From Collimonas antrihumi (GTDB lineage: Bacteria; Pseudomonadota; Gammaproteobacteria; Burkholderiales; Burkholderiaceae_D): 64,000 nucleotides of DNA. The DNA is taken from the NCBI RefSeq assembly GCF_018304965.1, contig NZ_JAGQED010000001.1:434001-498000 (forward strand), written 5' to 3'. Positions 25,668 to 34,349 of the stretch are shown here, piece after piece. The notes beneath the pieces were generated by a model. The model was not told the origin of the DNA and did not search any database. It worked only from the letters and a program-made list of their open reading frames with translations. Within the stretch, counting starts at the first letter, position 1. Each line of letters begins with the position of its first letter. The translations under genes and the position numbers were made by a program.

Positions 25668-26396
25668 TTAGTTTGATTCAGCGATTTTTTCTGCGCCACG
25701 TCGTCTGGAAACCAGCCAGCCACCGCCCAGCACCACCAAAAAGCCAATTACGTAGACCGCATAGCTCAACCCGGGGACGCTATCCCACAATGGCTTTGCT
25801 ACCGGTTCCGTGACGATCATGTGCATTGCGGTATACACCAGGATTGCCGCACCGATAAAGATCGTGGCCGGGAACCGCTCGATCAGTTTGAGCGCCAGGG
25901 TCGAACCCCAAACCATGATCGGCACCGAAATCAGCAATCCAATGATCACCAGGGCCATGCTGCCTTTGGCAGCACCGGCCACGCCCAATACATTGTCGAT
26001 GCCCATGACGGTATCGGCGATGATGATGGTTTTCAGTGCGGCCGCCATGGTAGTGGCTTGCACCCCATGCGCTTCGCCGTCATCCGACTGCGTCAGCAAA
26101 CGGTAGGCGATCCAGAGCAGGGCGATGCCGCCAACCAGCAACAGGCCGGGTATTTGCAGCAGCCACACGACGCCGATAGTCATCAGCACCCGCATGACGA
26201 CTGCGCCAGCGGTGCCCCAGATAATTGCTTTGCGGCGCAGATGGTCAGGCAGGTTGCGGGCCGCCATCGCAATCACGATAGCATTGTCGCCGGCCAGCAC
26301 CAGGTCGATGACGATGATAGCCAGCAATGCGCCGAAGAATGCGCCGGCGTTCCAGTCGGCCATGCCCAGCATTGAAAGTACACCAGAAAAATCCAT
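25668..26396 (-). CDS. TerC-family membrane protein, probable manganese exporter
   Basis: 242 residues from the ATG at 26396 behind GGAGACTTT. It has seven or so membrane helices. Two acidic intramembrane motifs mark the family: DLVLAGDNAIVIAMAARNLP in the second helix and DTVMGIDNVLGVAGAAKGS in the second half. The protein ends with a short basic tail (RRRGAEKIAESN). Family members YkoY, Alx and MeeF/MeeY export manganese; an upstream yybP-ykoY riboswitch on the same strand makes that substrate likely here. Older annotation would call it a tellurium-resistance protein. It is monocistronic. Confidence 0.9.
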   Translation of the reverse strand: MDFSGVLSMLGMADWNAGAFFGALLAIIVIDLVLAGDNAIVIAMAARNLPDHLRRKAIIWGTAGAVVMRVLMTIGVVWLLQIPGLLLVGGIALLWIAYRLLTQSDDGEAHGVQATTMAAALKTIIIADTVMGIDNVLGVAGAAKGSMALVIIGLLISVPIMVWGSTLALKLIERFPATIFIGAAILVYTAMHMIVTEPVAKPLWDSVPGLSYAVYVIGFLVVLGGGWLVSRRRGAEKIAESN

Positions 26397-26499
26397 AAAG
26401 TCTCCAACAGGGTTAGCAAATAACCTCATGCATGGATAACAACGGGACTGGTGAGGAGCTAATTTAGAAAAATTATGCGACACATTGCCCGCATGGAAT

Positions 26500-26650
26500 C
26501 CATGCCGACAAAGGTCTTGCTCAACAGCGTTGCTGCCAAGGTAACCGGGTGCAGGCGTTGTGCCTGTTCCGTGATGACGACTACCTTGCAGAACATCGGA
26601 CAGCGATTACTTTGCCGGGCCAATGTTCAGGAGCTACTCCCCTTTGAGAG
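26500..26650 (-). ncRNA. yybP-ykoY manganese riboswitch
   Basis: On the minus strand the region reads AAAGGGGAGTAGCTC (revcomp of 26631-26645), then a variable middle, then TACCTTGGCAGCAACGCTG, TTGAGCAAGACCTTTGTCGG and CATG (to about 26500). The GGGGAGTAGC start and the pair of conserved internal loops (CCTTGGCAGCAACGCT and GAGCAAGACCTTTG) are the consensus of the yybP-ykoY class, which binds Mn2+. About 100 bases separate it from the TerC-family start, room for an expression platform that could act at the GGAG ribosome site. The boundaries are approximate. Confidence 0.88.
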
Positions 26651-26748
26651 GGTGCTGCACGCAGAATGCCGTACAACTGGGCGGTATTGTACATCAGCAA
26701 GGAAAAAAGTGGATGAACAACTTTAGAAGGAACAACTTAGAAACAGGT

Positions 26749-27654
26749 TTAGCCGTGGCGCCAATATTCGGGCTGGGCATAGGCGCGCCGCAGGAAATCG
26801 ACAAATACCCTGATCCGCAGCGGCAGATGACGCCGTTGCGCGAAAACCGCGTAGATATCGTTGCCCGGCGCGGCAAATTCGTCCAACACCGTGACCAATT
26901 TACCGGATTCGATCTCGCTGCCGACTTCCCACATCGAGCGCCACGCCAGTCCTTTGCCGGCCAGCGCCCAGTCATGCAGAACCTGGCCGTCGTTGCAGAC
27001 CATGTTGCCGGCGACCTTGACGGTGACGATCTTGCCGTTTTGCCGGAAACTCCAACCGCGCTGGCTGCCTTCGCTGCTGATCGCCAGGCAATTATGTTTT
27101 TGCAGATCGTCGACAGTGTGCGGTTTGCCGTGACGTTTGATATAGGCCGGCGACGCCACCACGATCCGCTTGTTATCCGCTAGCTTGGCGCCGATCAGCG
27201 ACGAGTCAGACAGCGATGCGATGCGGATCGCGACGTCGATCCCTTCGCCGATCAGATCGACCACGCGGTCGTTCAGGTTCAGGGTGAGGGTGACGTCGCG
27301 ATGTTCGGTAAGGAAGGAGGGCATCAGCGGCGCCACATGCTGCCGTCCGAAACCGGCCGGAGCGGAAATCAGAAGGTGACCGCTGGCATGGGCGCTGCGC
27401 TCCGAGACCGCCGATTCTGCATTGTCCAGGTCGGACAAGATGCGCTGGCAATCCTCCAGGAAGGCTTCGCCCTCATTGGTCAGTGCGATTTTGCGCGTGG
27501 TGCGTTGCAAAAGTTTCACGCCGAGGCGTTCTTCTAATGCATCCAGCCGCCGCCCTATCATGGCCGGGGCGATCCCTTCGGCGCGTGCTGCCGCGGACAG
27601 GCTGCCTTTGGCTGCCACCTCGACAAAGGTGGAAATCTGCTTGAATTGATCCAT
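26749..27654 (-). CDS. LysR-family transcriptional regulator
   Basis: 301 residues with the standard N-terminal helix-turn-helix (MDQFKQISTFVEVAAKGSLSAAARAEGIAPAMIGRRLDALEERLGVKLLQRTTRKIALT) and the effector-binding half (TLTLNLNDRVVDLIGEGIDVAIRI). It is divergent from malate synthase with 248 bases between the starts, so aceB is a possible target, though the family resemblance does not prove it. It ends about 100 bases before the riboswitch of the TerC-family gene on the same strand. Confidence 0.9.
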   Translation of the reverse strand: MDQFKQISTFVEVAAKGSLSAAARAEGIAPAMIGRRLDALEERLGVKLLQRTTRKIALTNEGEAFLEDCQRILSDLDNAESAVSERSAHASGHLLISAPAGFGRQHVAPLMPSFLTEHRDVTLTLNLNDRVVDLIGEGIDVAIRIASLSDSSLIGAKLADNKRIVVASPAYIKRHGKPHTVDDLQKHNCLAISSEGSQRGWSFRQNGKIVTVKVAGNMVCNDGQVLHDWALAGKGLAWRSMWEVGSEIESGKLVTVLDEFAAPGNDIYAVFAQRRHLPLRIRVFVDFLRRAYAQPEYWRHG

Positions 27655-27902
27655 AACGCCGCGGCTTTGAGTTTGTTGGAAGTCAGCGCTGTGATATGCT
27701 CACTTGTGACTAAAACGCATAGATCAAATGATAAATCGTTCGACCTATGATGATTTAGTTTAAATATACTATATAGCGTAAAAATTAGATAATGCCATTC
27801 AGGATTTTGCATACCCGACATGGTAAAAAACAGAATTTGGCGGCGCACAATAGATGTGCTGCAGACGACACTGATCCTTATTAGAACAAACAGGAGTAAA
27901 GC

Positions 27903-29489
27903 ATGACGCAACTGACACTGCCCGCAGGAATGGAAATCAACGGCGCGATCGAACCTGGATACGCGGAAATTCTGACACCTGATGCGCTGGCTCTGGTAGC
28001 CAAGCTGAGCCGCGCTTTCGAAGCGCGCCGTCAGGAATTGCTGGCAGTGCGGGTCGAGCGCGCTAAACGCCTGGACGCCGGCGAGCGCCCGGATTTCCTG
28101 CCTGAAACCGCGCATATCCGTAACGGCGACTGGAAGATCGCGCCGATCCCGGCAGCGCTGGAATGCCGCCGCGTCGAAATTACCGGCCCGGTCGAGCGCA
28201 AGATGGTGATCAACGCCTTCAACTCCGGCGCGGACAGCTACATGACCGACTTCGAAGATTCGAATTCGCCAGTCTGGGATAACCAGATCACCGGCCAGAT
28301 CAACCTGCGCGATGCGATTCGCAAAACGATTTCGCTGGAACAGAACGGCAAGTCCTACAAATTGAACGACAAGGTCGCAACCCTGGTGGTCCGTCCACGC
28401 GGCTGGCACCTGGATGAAAAGCATGTGCTGGTTGACGGCAAGCGTGTCTCTGGCGGCATTTTCGATTTCGCCTTGTTCATGTTCCACAATGCCAAGGAAC
28501 AGCTGGCACGCGGCGCCGGTCCGTATTTCTACTTGCCGAAGATGGAATCGCACCTGGAAGCGCGGCTGTGGAACGACATCTTCGTGATGACCCAGAACGA
28601 ACTCGGCCTGCCGCAAGGTACGATCAAGGCTACTGTCCTGATCGAAACCATCCTGGCCGCTTTCGAAATGGACGAAATCCTGTACGAACTGCGCGAACAC
28701 AGCTCCGGCCTCAACGCTGGCCGTTGGGATTACATTTTCTCTTGCATCAAGAAGTTCAAGCTGGACAAGGACTTCTGCCTGGCCGACCGCGCCAAGGTAA
28801 CCATGACAGCGCCATTCATGCGCTCTTACGCATTGCTGTTGCTGAAGACCTGCCACAAGCGCAACGCACCGGCCATCGGCGGCATGGCTGCGCTGATCCC
28901 GATCAAGAACGATCCGGAAAAGAACGACATCGCCATGGGCGGCGTCCGCGTCGACAAAGCGCGCGATGCGACTGACGGCTACGACGGCGGCTGGGTTGCT
29001 CATCCAGGCCTGGTCGAGCTGGCGATGACCGAATTCAAGAAGGTACTGGGCGACAAGCCGAACCAGATCAGCAAGCAGCGCGAGGACGTCAACGTCAGCG
29101 CCGCCGATCTGCTCGATTTCAAGCCGGAAGCGCCGATCACCGAAGCCGGCCTGCGTTACAACATCAACGTCGGCATCCATTACCTGGGCGCCTGGCTGGC
29201 TGGCAACGGTTGCGTGCCGATTCACAACCTGATGGAAGATGCCGCTACTGCGGAAATCAGCCGCGCGCAGGTGTGGCAATGGATCCGTTCGAGCAAGGGT
29301 GTGCTGGAAGATGGCAAGAAGGTGACTGCCGAGATGGTCGTCGCGATGATTCCTGAGGAGTTGGTCAAGGTCAAGGCGCTGGTTGGTAATGGCGCTACTT
29401 ACGATCGCGCAGCGAAGATCTTTGAAGAAATGTCGACTTCGGCTTCGTTTGCAGAATTCCTGACATTGCCGTTGTACGAAGAAATCTAA
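27903..29489 (+). CDS. aceB: Malate synthase A
   Basis: 528 residues. It condenses glyoxylate with acetyl-CoA to malate, the second step of the glyoxylate shunt. Family signatures include [58 protein letters not shown], and [13 protein letters not shown]. The length and the missing extra domain place it in the A form rather than G. The ribosome site ACAGGAGTAAAGC precedes the ATG. No isocitrate lyase gene is adjacent. A good terminator follows at 29531-29555. Confidence 0.97.
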   Translation: MTQLTLPAGMEINGAIEPGYAEILTPDALALVAKLSRAFEARRQELLAVRVERAKRLDAGERPDFLPETAHIRNGDWKIAPIPAALECRRVEITGPVERKMVINAFNSGADSYMTDFEDSNSPVWDNQITGQINLRDAIRKTISLEQNGKSYKLNDKVATLVVRPRGWHLDEKHVLVDGKRVSGGIFDFALFMFHNAKEQLARGAGPYFYLPKMESHLEARLWNDIFVMTQNELGLPQGTIKATVLIETILAAFEMDEILYELREHSSGLNAGRWDYIFSCIKKFKLDKDFCLADRAKVTMTAPFMRSYALLLLKTCHKRNAPAIGGMAALIPIKNDPEKNDIAMGGVRVDKARDATDGYDGGWVAHPGLVELAMTEFKKVLGDKPNQISKQREDVNVSAADLLDFKPEAPITEAGLRYNINVGIHYLGAWLAGNGCVPIHNLMEDAATAEISRAQVWQWIRSSKGVLEDGKKVTAEMVVAMIPEELVKVKALVGNGATYDRAAKIFEEMSTSASFAEFLTLPLYEEI

Positions 29490-29530
29490 ATTAAAGTTTG
29501 CGGTTGATTAAGCCGCATGCCAAGCAAAAG

Positions 29531-29555
29531 AGCCGATCGAGAGATCGGCTTTTTT
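29531..29555 (+). terminator. Terminator of aceB
   Basis: AGCCGATC and GATCGGCT pair perfectly around GAGA and are followed by TTTTT. Confidence 0.92.
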
Positions 29556-29581
29556 GTTCGTATCTATGGACCTCATTTTAT

Positions 29582-29602
29582 TGTTGCATTTTAAATGCCA
29601 CA
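29582..29602 (+). promoter_or_regulatory. NsrR-type operator before nsrR
   Basis: TGTTGCATTT, a central T, then AAATGCCACA: a near-perfect 21-base dyad with one mismatch, matching the NsrR consensus built on CATTT and AAATG half-sites. It lies 55 bases before the nsrR start, consistent with autoregulation. Confidence 0.78.
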
Positions 29603-29656
29603 TTAATATAATGATGTCATCCGATAGCGATATTTAGCTCTAGACAGGAAGCATCC

Positions 29657-30103
29657 ATGCAATTCACCAAATTCACCGATTTCGGTTTGCGCGTCTTGAT
29701 GTATCTGGCGGCAACGCCGGAACAGGGCGTGATTACCGTCGGCGAGTTGGCGAGTCAGTTCGGCATTCCGAAGAATCATCTGAACAAGGTAGTCAACCGG
29801 ATGGTCAAGCTGGGCTGGATCAGCGCAACCCCGGGCCGCAACGGGGGTTTGCGGATGGCGCAAAACCCGGCGACCTTGCACCTGGGCGATATTCTCAGCG
29901 CGCTGGAAGGGCATGGCGGCCTGGTCGATTGCGACAAGCCGCCTTGCGTTTTAAGAGGGAGCTGTCATCTGAAGCGCGTCCTGGATATCGGCCAGCAAGA
30001 ATTTTATGCCGGCATGAACCGGCACAACCTGGCGCAACTGATCTTGCCGCCAACCTCTGGCGTCATCACCCGCATGCATTTTCAGCCGACGGCAATGGCT
30101 TGA
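29657..30103 (+). CDS. nsrR: Rrf2-family nitric-oxide sensor NsrR
   Basis: 148 residues. NsrR holds an Fe-S cluster that nitric oxide destroys, relieving repression of NO-detoxifying genes. The winged helix is at the N terminus (MQFTKFTDFGLRVLMYLA, GIPKNHLNKVVNRMVKLGWI, GRNGGLRMA). The three cluster cysteines are Cys92, Cys97 and Cys103 (DCDKPPCVLRGSCHL); Asp8 is placed like the fourth ligand reported for NsrR. The ribosome site CAGGAAGCATCC precedes the ATG. An operator-like dyad lies upstream of this gene and of hmp, 94 bases beyond the stop. Confidence 0.96.
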   Translation: MQFTKFTDFGLRVLMYLAATPEQGVITVGELASQFGIPKNHLNKVVNRMVKLGWISATPGRNGGLRMAQNPATLHLGDILSALEGHGGLVDCDKPPCVLRGSCHLKRVLDIGQQEFYAGMNRHNLAQLILPPTSGVITRMHFQPTAMA

Positions 30104-30162
30104 TTTTGTCGAAATCGAACGTGCCGCCAGTGCCGCGATAGCGCGCATTTTTTTAATTTAAT

Positions 30163-30183
30163 TGTAGTATTTTAAATGTCACA
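30163..30183 (+). promoter_or_regulatory. NsrR-type operator before hmp
   Basis: TGTAGTATTT, a central T, AAATGTCACA: an imperfect version of the nsrR operator (the right half is conserved, the left half has three mismatches). It sits 15 bases before the hmp start codon, where bound NsrR would block transcription. Confidence 0.75.
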
Positions 30184-30197
30184 ATAGGAGTGTTTAT

Positions 30198-31433
30198 ATG
30201 ATTTCCGCTGCTTCCCGTCCCTATATCGTCGCTTCCGTTCCCGTCTTGCGCGAGCATGGCCTCGCCATTACCCGTTGCTTCTACCAGCGTCTGTTTGCCG
30301 CCCATCCCGAACTCAAGAACATGTTCAACATGCCGAACCAGGAATCCGGCACGCAGCAACAGGCACTGGCTTCTGCCATCTTTGCCTATGCCGCCAATAT
30401 CGATAATCCGGATGCATTGGCGCCGGTGATCAGCCGCATTGTGCAAAAGCATGTCAGCCTGGGAGTGCGTGAAGAGCACTATCCGATCGTCGGCAAACAC
30501 TTGCTGGATGCGATTGCAGAAATCCTCGGGGCAGCGGCAACGCCGGAATTGCTGGCAGCCTGGGCCGAAGCTTACGGTTTGCTGGCCGCGGCTTTAATCG
30601 CAGAAGAGCGCAAGCAATATCAGGCCCGTGGCGTCGAGCCTGGCGAATACCGGTCGGTCACGGTGGTCCGCAAACAGCAGGAAAGCGATACCGTTACTTC
30701 GTTCTATCTGGAAGCCACGGACGGCAAGGCGCTGCCGGCTTTCCAGCCGGGCCAGTACATCAGCGTCGCGGTGAATATCGAACAACCGGCTTTGCGCCAG
30801 CTGCGCCAGTACAGCTTGTCGGATGCGCCGGACAATGGCCACTGGCGCATCAGCGTCAAGCGCGAGCAGGGCAGCGCCACTGCTGGCAGTGCTGACAGTT
30901 CTTACCCGGCCGGCCTGGTATCGAACCTGTTGCACGATCAGTATCAGGAGGGCGATGTGCTGTGGGTCAGTCCACCTTGTGGCGATTTTGTTTTGCCGCA
31001 AGACGACGGCACGCCATTGGTGCTGATCAGCGCCGGCGTCGGCGTCACGCCGATGATGAGCATGTTGCAGAGCAGCTTGCAACAGAGTCCGCAACGGCCG
31101 GTAAATTTTTTGTATGCCACCCTGAACGGACGTCACCATCCGCTCAAAGGCGAGCTGAGCAACCTGCGTCGCCGGCATGGCCAGATGCGCTCGCACATCG
31201 CTTATGAAAAGCCGGCTGACGATGATCGCCTGCAGAAGGATTATCAGCAACAAGGCTATTTGCAACTGGCGCAATTGCCCGACGCCTTGCTGCCACATGA
31301 CGGTTCCTACTTTTTGTGCGGGCCTACGCCATTCATGCAGATCCAGCGTGATGCCTTGCTGGCGCGCGGCGTGGCCACGCATCAGATTCAGCAGGAAGTT
31401 TTTGGCCCATCCTTGCTGCAGCACCTGCAATAG
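30198..31433 (+). CDS. hmp: Nitric oxide dioxygenase (flavohemoglobin)
   Basis: 411 residues, converting NO and O2 to nitrate with NADPH. Residues 1 to about 140 are a globin domain: the proximal haem ligand is His85 in IVQKHVSLGV. A ferredoxin-reductase FAD domain follows with RQYSLSDAP, and an NAD domain with LISAGVGVTPMMSML and FLCGPTPFM near the C terminus. The ribosome site AATAGGAGTGTTT precedes the ATG. The gene stands directly after nsrR and is almost surely NsrR-controlled through the site at 30163-30183. Confidence 0.97.
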   Translation: MISAASRPYIVASVPVLREHGLAITRCFYQRLFAAHPELKNMFNMPNQESGTQQQALASAIFAYAANIDNPDALAPVISRIVQKHVSLGVREEHYPIVGKHLLDAIAEILGAAATPELLAAWAEAYGLLAAALIAEERKQYQARGVEPGEYRSVTVVRKQQESDTVTSFYLEATDGKALPAFQPGQYISVAVNIEQPALRQLRQYSLSDAPDNGHWRISVKREQGSATAGSADSSYPAGLVSNLLHDQYQEGDVLWVSPPCGDFVLPQDDGTPLVLISAGVGVTPMMSMLQSSLQQSPQRPVNFLYATLNGRHHPLKGELSNLRRRHGQMRSHIAYEKPADDDRLQKDYQQQGYLQLAQLPDALLPHDGSYFLCGPTPFMQIQRDALLARGVATHQIQQEVFGPSLLQHLQ

Positions 31434-31545
31434 CAATAGCGCGGTTTGAATACTCCGGCCGCTGCTGACGTTGATGTTGATTACGCATCGCGTTTCTATG
31501 TGGTAATGTCCCACTCCTAAAATTTTATTAATGTTAGGAAAGACG

Positions 31546-33603
31546 ATGCGATTTCATTGGCTTTTTGCGGTACTGCTGGTTCCAGGCGTGACGATGGCAG
31601 CGGAGGGGATGTGGACTTTGGATAATTTACCGAAGGCGAAGATGCAGGCCGAATACGGGTTTACCCCGAGCGAAGGCTGGATCAAGCGCACCATGCTGGG
31701 TTCGGCGCGGATTGCCGGCGGATGCTCGGCATCCTTTGTCTCAAAAGACGGCTTGGTGATGACCAATCATCACTGCGCTTCCGAGTGCCTGGATCAGTTG
31801 TCGACCGCAAAAAAGAACCTGATCAAGGACGGTTTCCTGGCTAAGGGCCGCGAGCAGGAATTGAGTTGTCCGGAAATCGAATTGAACCGGCTGGAACAAA
31901 TCACCGATGTGACCAATGAGGTCAAGAGCGCGACCGCCGGCCTGGATGGCGCGGCATTCAAGAGCGCGCAAAATGCGGTTAAGGCCAAACTCACTTCAGC
32001 CTGTGTCGGCAAGGATAAGGAAACCGTGCGTTGCGACATCGTCGACCTGTATCACGGCGGCCAATACCAAGTCTATAAATACCATCGCTTCCAGGATACG
32101 CGCCTGGTCTGGGCGCCGGAAAAAGCCGCAGCCTTCTTTGGCGGCGATCCGGATAACTTCAACTTCCCGCGCTACGACCTGGATATCACCTTGTTGCGCG
32201 CCTATGAAGGCGGCAAACCTGCCAAGATCGAGAATTATTTCCCGTTCAGTAAAAGTGGCGCAGAGGCAGGTGAAATGGTATTCGTCACCGGCCAGCCCGG
32301 CTCGACCCAGCGGCAACTGACCGTCGCGCAGCTGACTACCTTGCGCGACCTGACGCTGGTCAACAGCGTCATCCGGCTAGCCGAAATGCGTGGCGTGCTG
32401 GAGCAGTACAGCAAAAGCGGCCCGGAAGCGGCGCGTAACGCCGAGCATGCCTTGTTCGGCGTGGAAAACGGCTACAAGGCATTAAGGGGCCGCCTCAGCG
32501 CTTTGCAGGACCCGGTGCTGATGAAGCAAAAGCAGGACGACGAAACCGCCTTGCGTGAATTCGTATCCAGACAGCCTGCGTTGCAAGCAAAAATCGGTGG
32601 CGCCTGGGATGCGATTGCGGCGGCACAGCAAGCCTATCGCCAGATTGAAGCGCCTTACGGCATGATTGAGGGCGGCCGCGGCTTCTATAGCAAGTACTCC
32701 AGTTACGCGCGCGCCCTGGTGCGCGGTGCGGAAGAGCGCGCCAAACCGAACGGCGAACGACTGCCGGAATATGCCGACGCCAAGTTGCCGGAACTGGAAC
32801 AAGAATTGTTTTCCACCGCCCCGGTATATCCGGAATACGAAAAAGTCATGCTGTCATTTTCGCTCACCAAGCTGCGCGAAATCCTCGGTACTGACGATCC
32901 TTTCGTCAAGCAGGTGCTCGGCAAGCAATCGCCTGACCAGCTCAGCGCTGCTTTAATCGATAACACCAAGCTGGGCGATCCGGCGGTGCGCAAGGCACTC
33001 TGGCAGGGCGGCAAAGAGGCCATCCTGAAATCCAGCGATCCATTCATCAAGCAGGAACTGGCGCTCGATCCGGCCGCGCGCGCCATTCGCTCGCGCTATG
33101 AAAAAGAAGTGGAATCGGTACAGCAAAAGAATTCCGAACTGATCGCCCAGGCGCGTTATGCCCAGCAAGGCACCAGCGCCTATCCGGATGCTACTTTCAC
33201 CTTGCGCTTGTCGTACGGCGAAGTCAAAGGATGGCAAGAAGGGGATAAGAAAGTCTCGCCGTTCACCACGCTCGGCGGCGCTTTCGAGCGTGATACCGGC
33301 GCCGATCCGTTTGCCTTGCCTGCTTCCTGGCATGCCGACAAGAGCAAGTTGGATCTGTCGCAGCGCTATAACCTGGCGACTACCAACGACATCATCGGCG
33401 GTAACTCGGGTAGCCCCATGATCAATCGCAACGGTGAAATCGTCGGCTTGATTTTCGACGGTAATATTCATTCGCTGGGCGGCGCATTCTGGTTCGATCC
33501 ACGCTTCAACCGCTCGATTGCAGTACATAGCGGCGCCATTCTGGAAGCCCTGGACAAAGTTTATGGCGGCGGCGATCTGGTCAAGGAAATCCAGGCGCAT
33601 TGA
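31546..33603 (+). CDS. S46 family dipeptidyl-peptidase (DPP7/DPP11-like)
   Basis: 685 residues from the ATG at 31546, chosen over an earlier ATG at 31531 because TTAGGAAAGACG lies just upstream. A signal peptide (MRFHWLFAVLLVPGVTMAAEG) puts it in the periplasm or outside. The S46 catalytic elements are present: MTNHHCASECL (histidine, residues 75-76), and GGNSGSPM with Ser621. The specificity residue that is Gly in DPP7 and Arg in DPP11 corresponds to Gly639 (IFDGNIHS), pointing to cleavage after hydrophobic rather than acidic residues. The protein is close to the usual length of about 700. Four copies of a 12-base repeat begin right after the stop. Confidence 0.9.
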   Translation: MRFHWLFAVLLVPGVTMAAEGMWTLDNLPKAKMQAEYGFTPSEGWIKRTMLGSARIAGGCSASFVSKDGLVMTNHHCASECLDQLSTAKKNLIKDGFLAKGREQELSCPEIELNRLEQITDVTNEVKSATAGLDGAAFKSAQNAVKAKLTSACVGKDKETVRCDIVDLYHGGQYQVYKYHRFQDTRLVWAPEKAAAFFGGDPDNFNFPRYDLDITLLRAYEGGKPAKIENYFPFSKSGAEAGEMVFVTGQPGSTQRQLTVAQLTTLRDLTLVNSVIRLAEMRGVLEQYSKSGPEAARNAEHALFGVENGYKALRGRLSALQDPVLMKQKQDDETALREFVSRQPALQAKIGGAWDAIAAAQQAYRQIEAPYGMIEGGRGFYSKYSSYARALVRGAEERAKPNGERLPEYADAKLPELEQELFSTAPVYPEYEKVMLSFSLTKLREILGTDDPFVKQVLGKQSPDQLSAALIDNTKLGDPAVRKALWQGGKEAILKSSDPFIKQELALDPAARAIRSRYEKEVESVQQKNSELIAQARYAQQGTSAYPDATFTLRLSYGEVKGWQEGDKKVSPFTTLGGAFERDTGADPFALPASWHADKSKLDLSQRYNLATTNDIIGGNSGSPMINRNGEIVGLIFDGNIHSLGGAFWFDPRFNRSIAVHSGAILEALDKVYGGGDLVKEIQAH

Positions 33604-33604
33604 A

Positions 33605-33652
33605 GCATCCCGGCAAGCATCCTGGCAAGGATCTTGGCAAGGGTCTTGGCAG
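33605..33652. repeat. 12-bp tandem repeat, four copies, after the S46 peptidase
   Basis: GCATCCCGGCAA, GCATCCTGGCAA, GGATCTTGGCAA and GGGTCTTGGCAG lie in a row, starting one base after the TGA stop of the peptidase gene. Copies diverge gradually from left to right. Confidence 0.85.
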
Positions 33653-33691
33653 AAGCGCAGCAAGGTTCTTGAATTAGTATCTATAATGAAT

Positions 33692-33725
33692 CCCTTCCGG
33701 TGGCGACGCCGGAAGGGGTTTTTTC
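33692..33725 (+). terminator. Terminator of the S46 peptidase gene
   Basis: CCCTTCCGG pairs with CCGGAAGGG around TGGCGACG and is followed by a run of T. Confidence 0.9.
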
Positions 33726-33776
33726 ATTTCACGTGCCGGATGGCTGCGGTCTTCGCGTAATTGTCATGGAAGGAGA

Positions 33777-34349
33777 ATGATTTTGGATATATTGATCCTG
33801 GGGCTGGTCCTTTTTCTTGGCCTCCATCTGATTCCCACTGTGCCGCCTTTGAAAGCGCAGCTGGTCAACGCTTTTGGTGAAAATCGCTACAAGGGCCTGT
33901 TCGCCTTGCTGGCGGCGCTGGGACTGATCCTGATCATCGTCGGGTATGGCAGGGCGCCCGCCGAACCGAGGTTGTTTACGTCATCCATCGGCGCCAGACA
34001 TGCCGCGCCATTGGTCATGGTCATCAGTTTCATATTGTTCGCCGCTGCCAATATGAAAGGCCATATCCGGGCCTGGGTAAAACACCCGATGTTGCTGGGG
34101 CTGGCGCTCTGGGCCCTGGTTCATTTGCTGGCGAACGGGCATGCCAAAGCCACGCTGCTGTTTTCCGCTTTTCTGGCTTATGCGGTGATCGACTTGTTGT
34201 CCGTGATTAGCCGCAAGAGTTACAAACCATTCACTCCGGTGCTTAAGTTCGACGTGATTGCCTGTGTCGCCGGCCTCTTGCTGGCTTTGCTGGTGATGAC
34301 ATTTCATCGTCAGCTGATGGGTGTGGCAGTCGTGCCTTGGGGTGTTTAG
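33777..34349 (+). CDS. nnrU: NnrU family membrane protein
   Basis: 190 residues with five or six membrane helices. The pattern fits NnrU: N-terminal ILILGLVLFLGLHLIPTVPPLKAQL, FGENRYKGLFALLAALGLILIIVGYG, then a conserved HIRAWVKHPMLLGLALWALVHLLANGH and SRKSYKPF. NnrU is known from denitrifiers, where its loss lowers nitrite and nitric-oxide reductase activity, but the mechanism is unknown. The nsrR-hmp pair 2.3 kb upstream gives weak contextual support for a link to nitrogen oxides. Its TAG stop overlaps the TAA stop of the convergent NAD(P)HX-repair gene. Confidence 0.9.
   Translation: MILDILILGLVLFLGLHLIPTVPPLKAQLVNAFGENRYKGLFALLAALGLILIIVGYGRAPAEPRLFTSSIGARHAAPLVMVISFILFAAANMKGHIRAWVKHPMLLGLALWALVHLLANGHAKATLLFSAFLAYAVIDLLSVISRKSYKPFTPVLKFDVIACVAGLLLALLVMTFHRQLMGVAVVPWGV

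Noticed and set aside
26475-26726. Open frames in the region upstream of the TerC-family gene
   Set aside because: The stretch is a structured RNA (riboswitch) on the minus strand; the plus-strand frames lack any protein signature.
27558-29279. A 573-codon open frame antisense to malate synthase
   Set aside because: It runs across the aceB promoter and the LysR gene end, has no domain signature, and no ribosome site.
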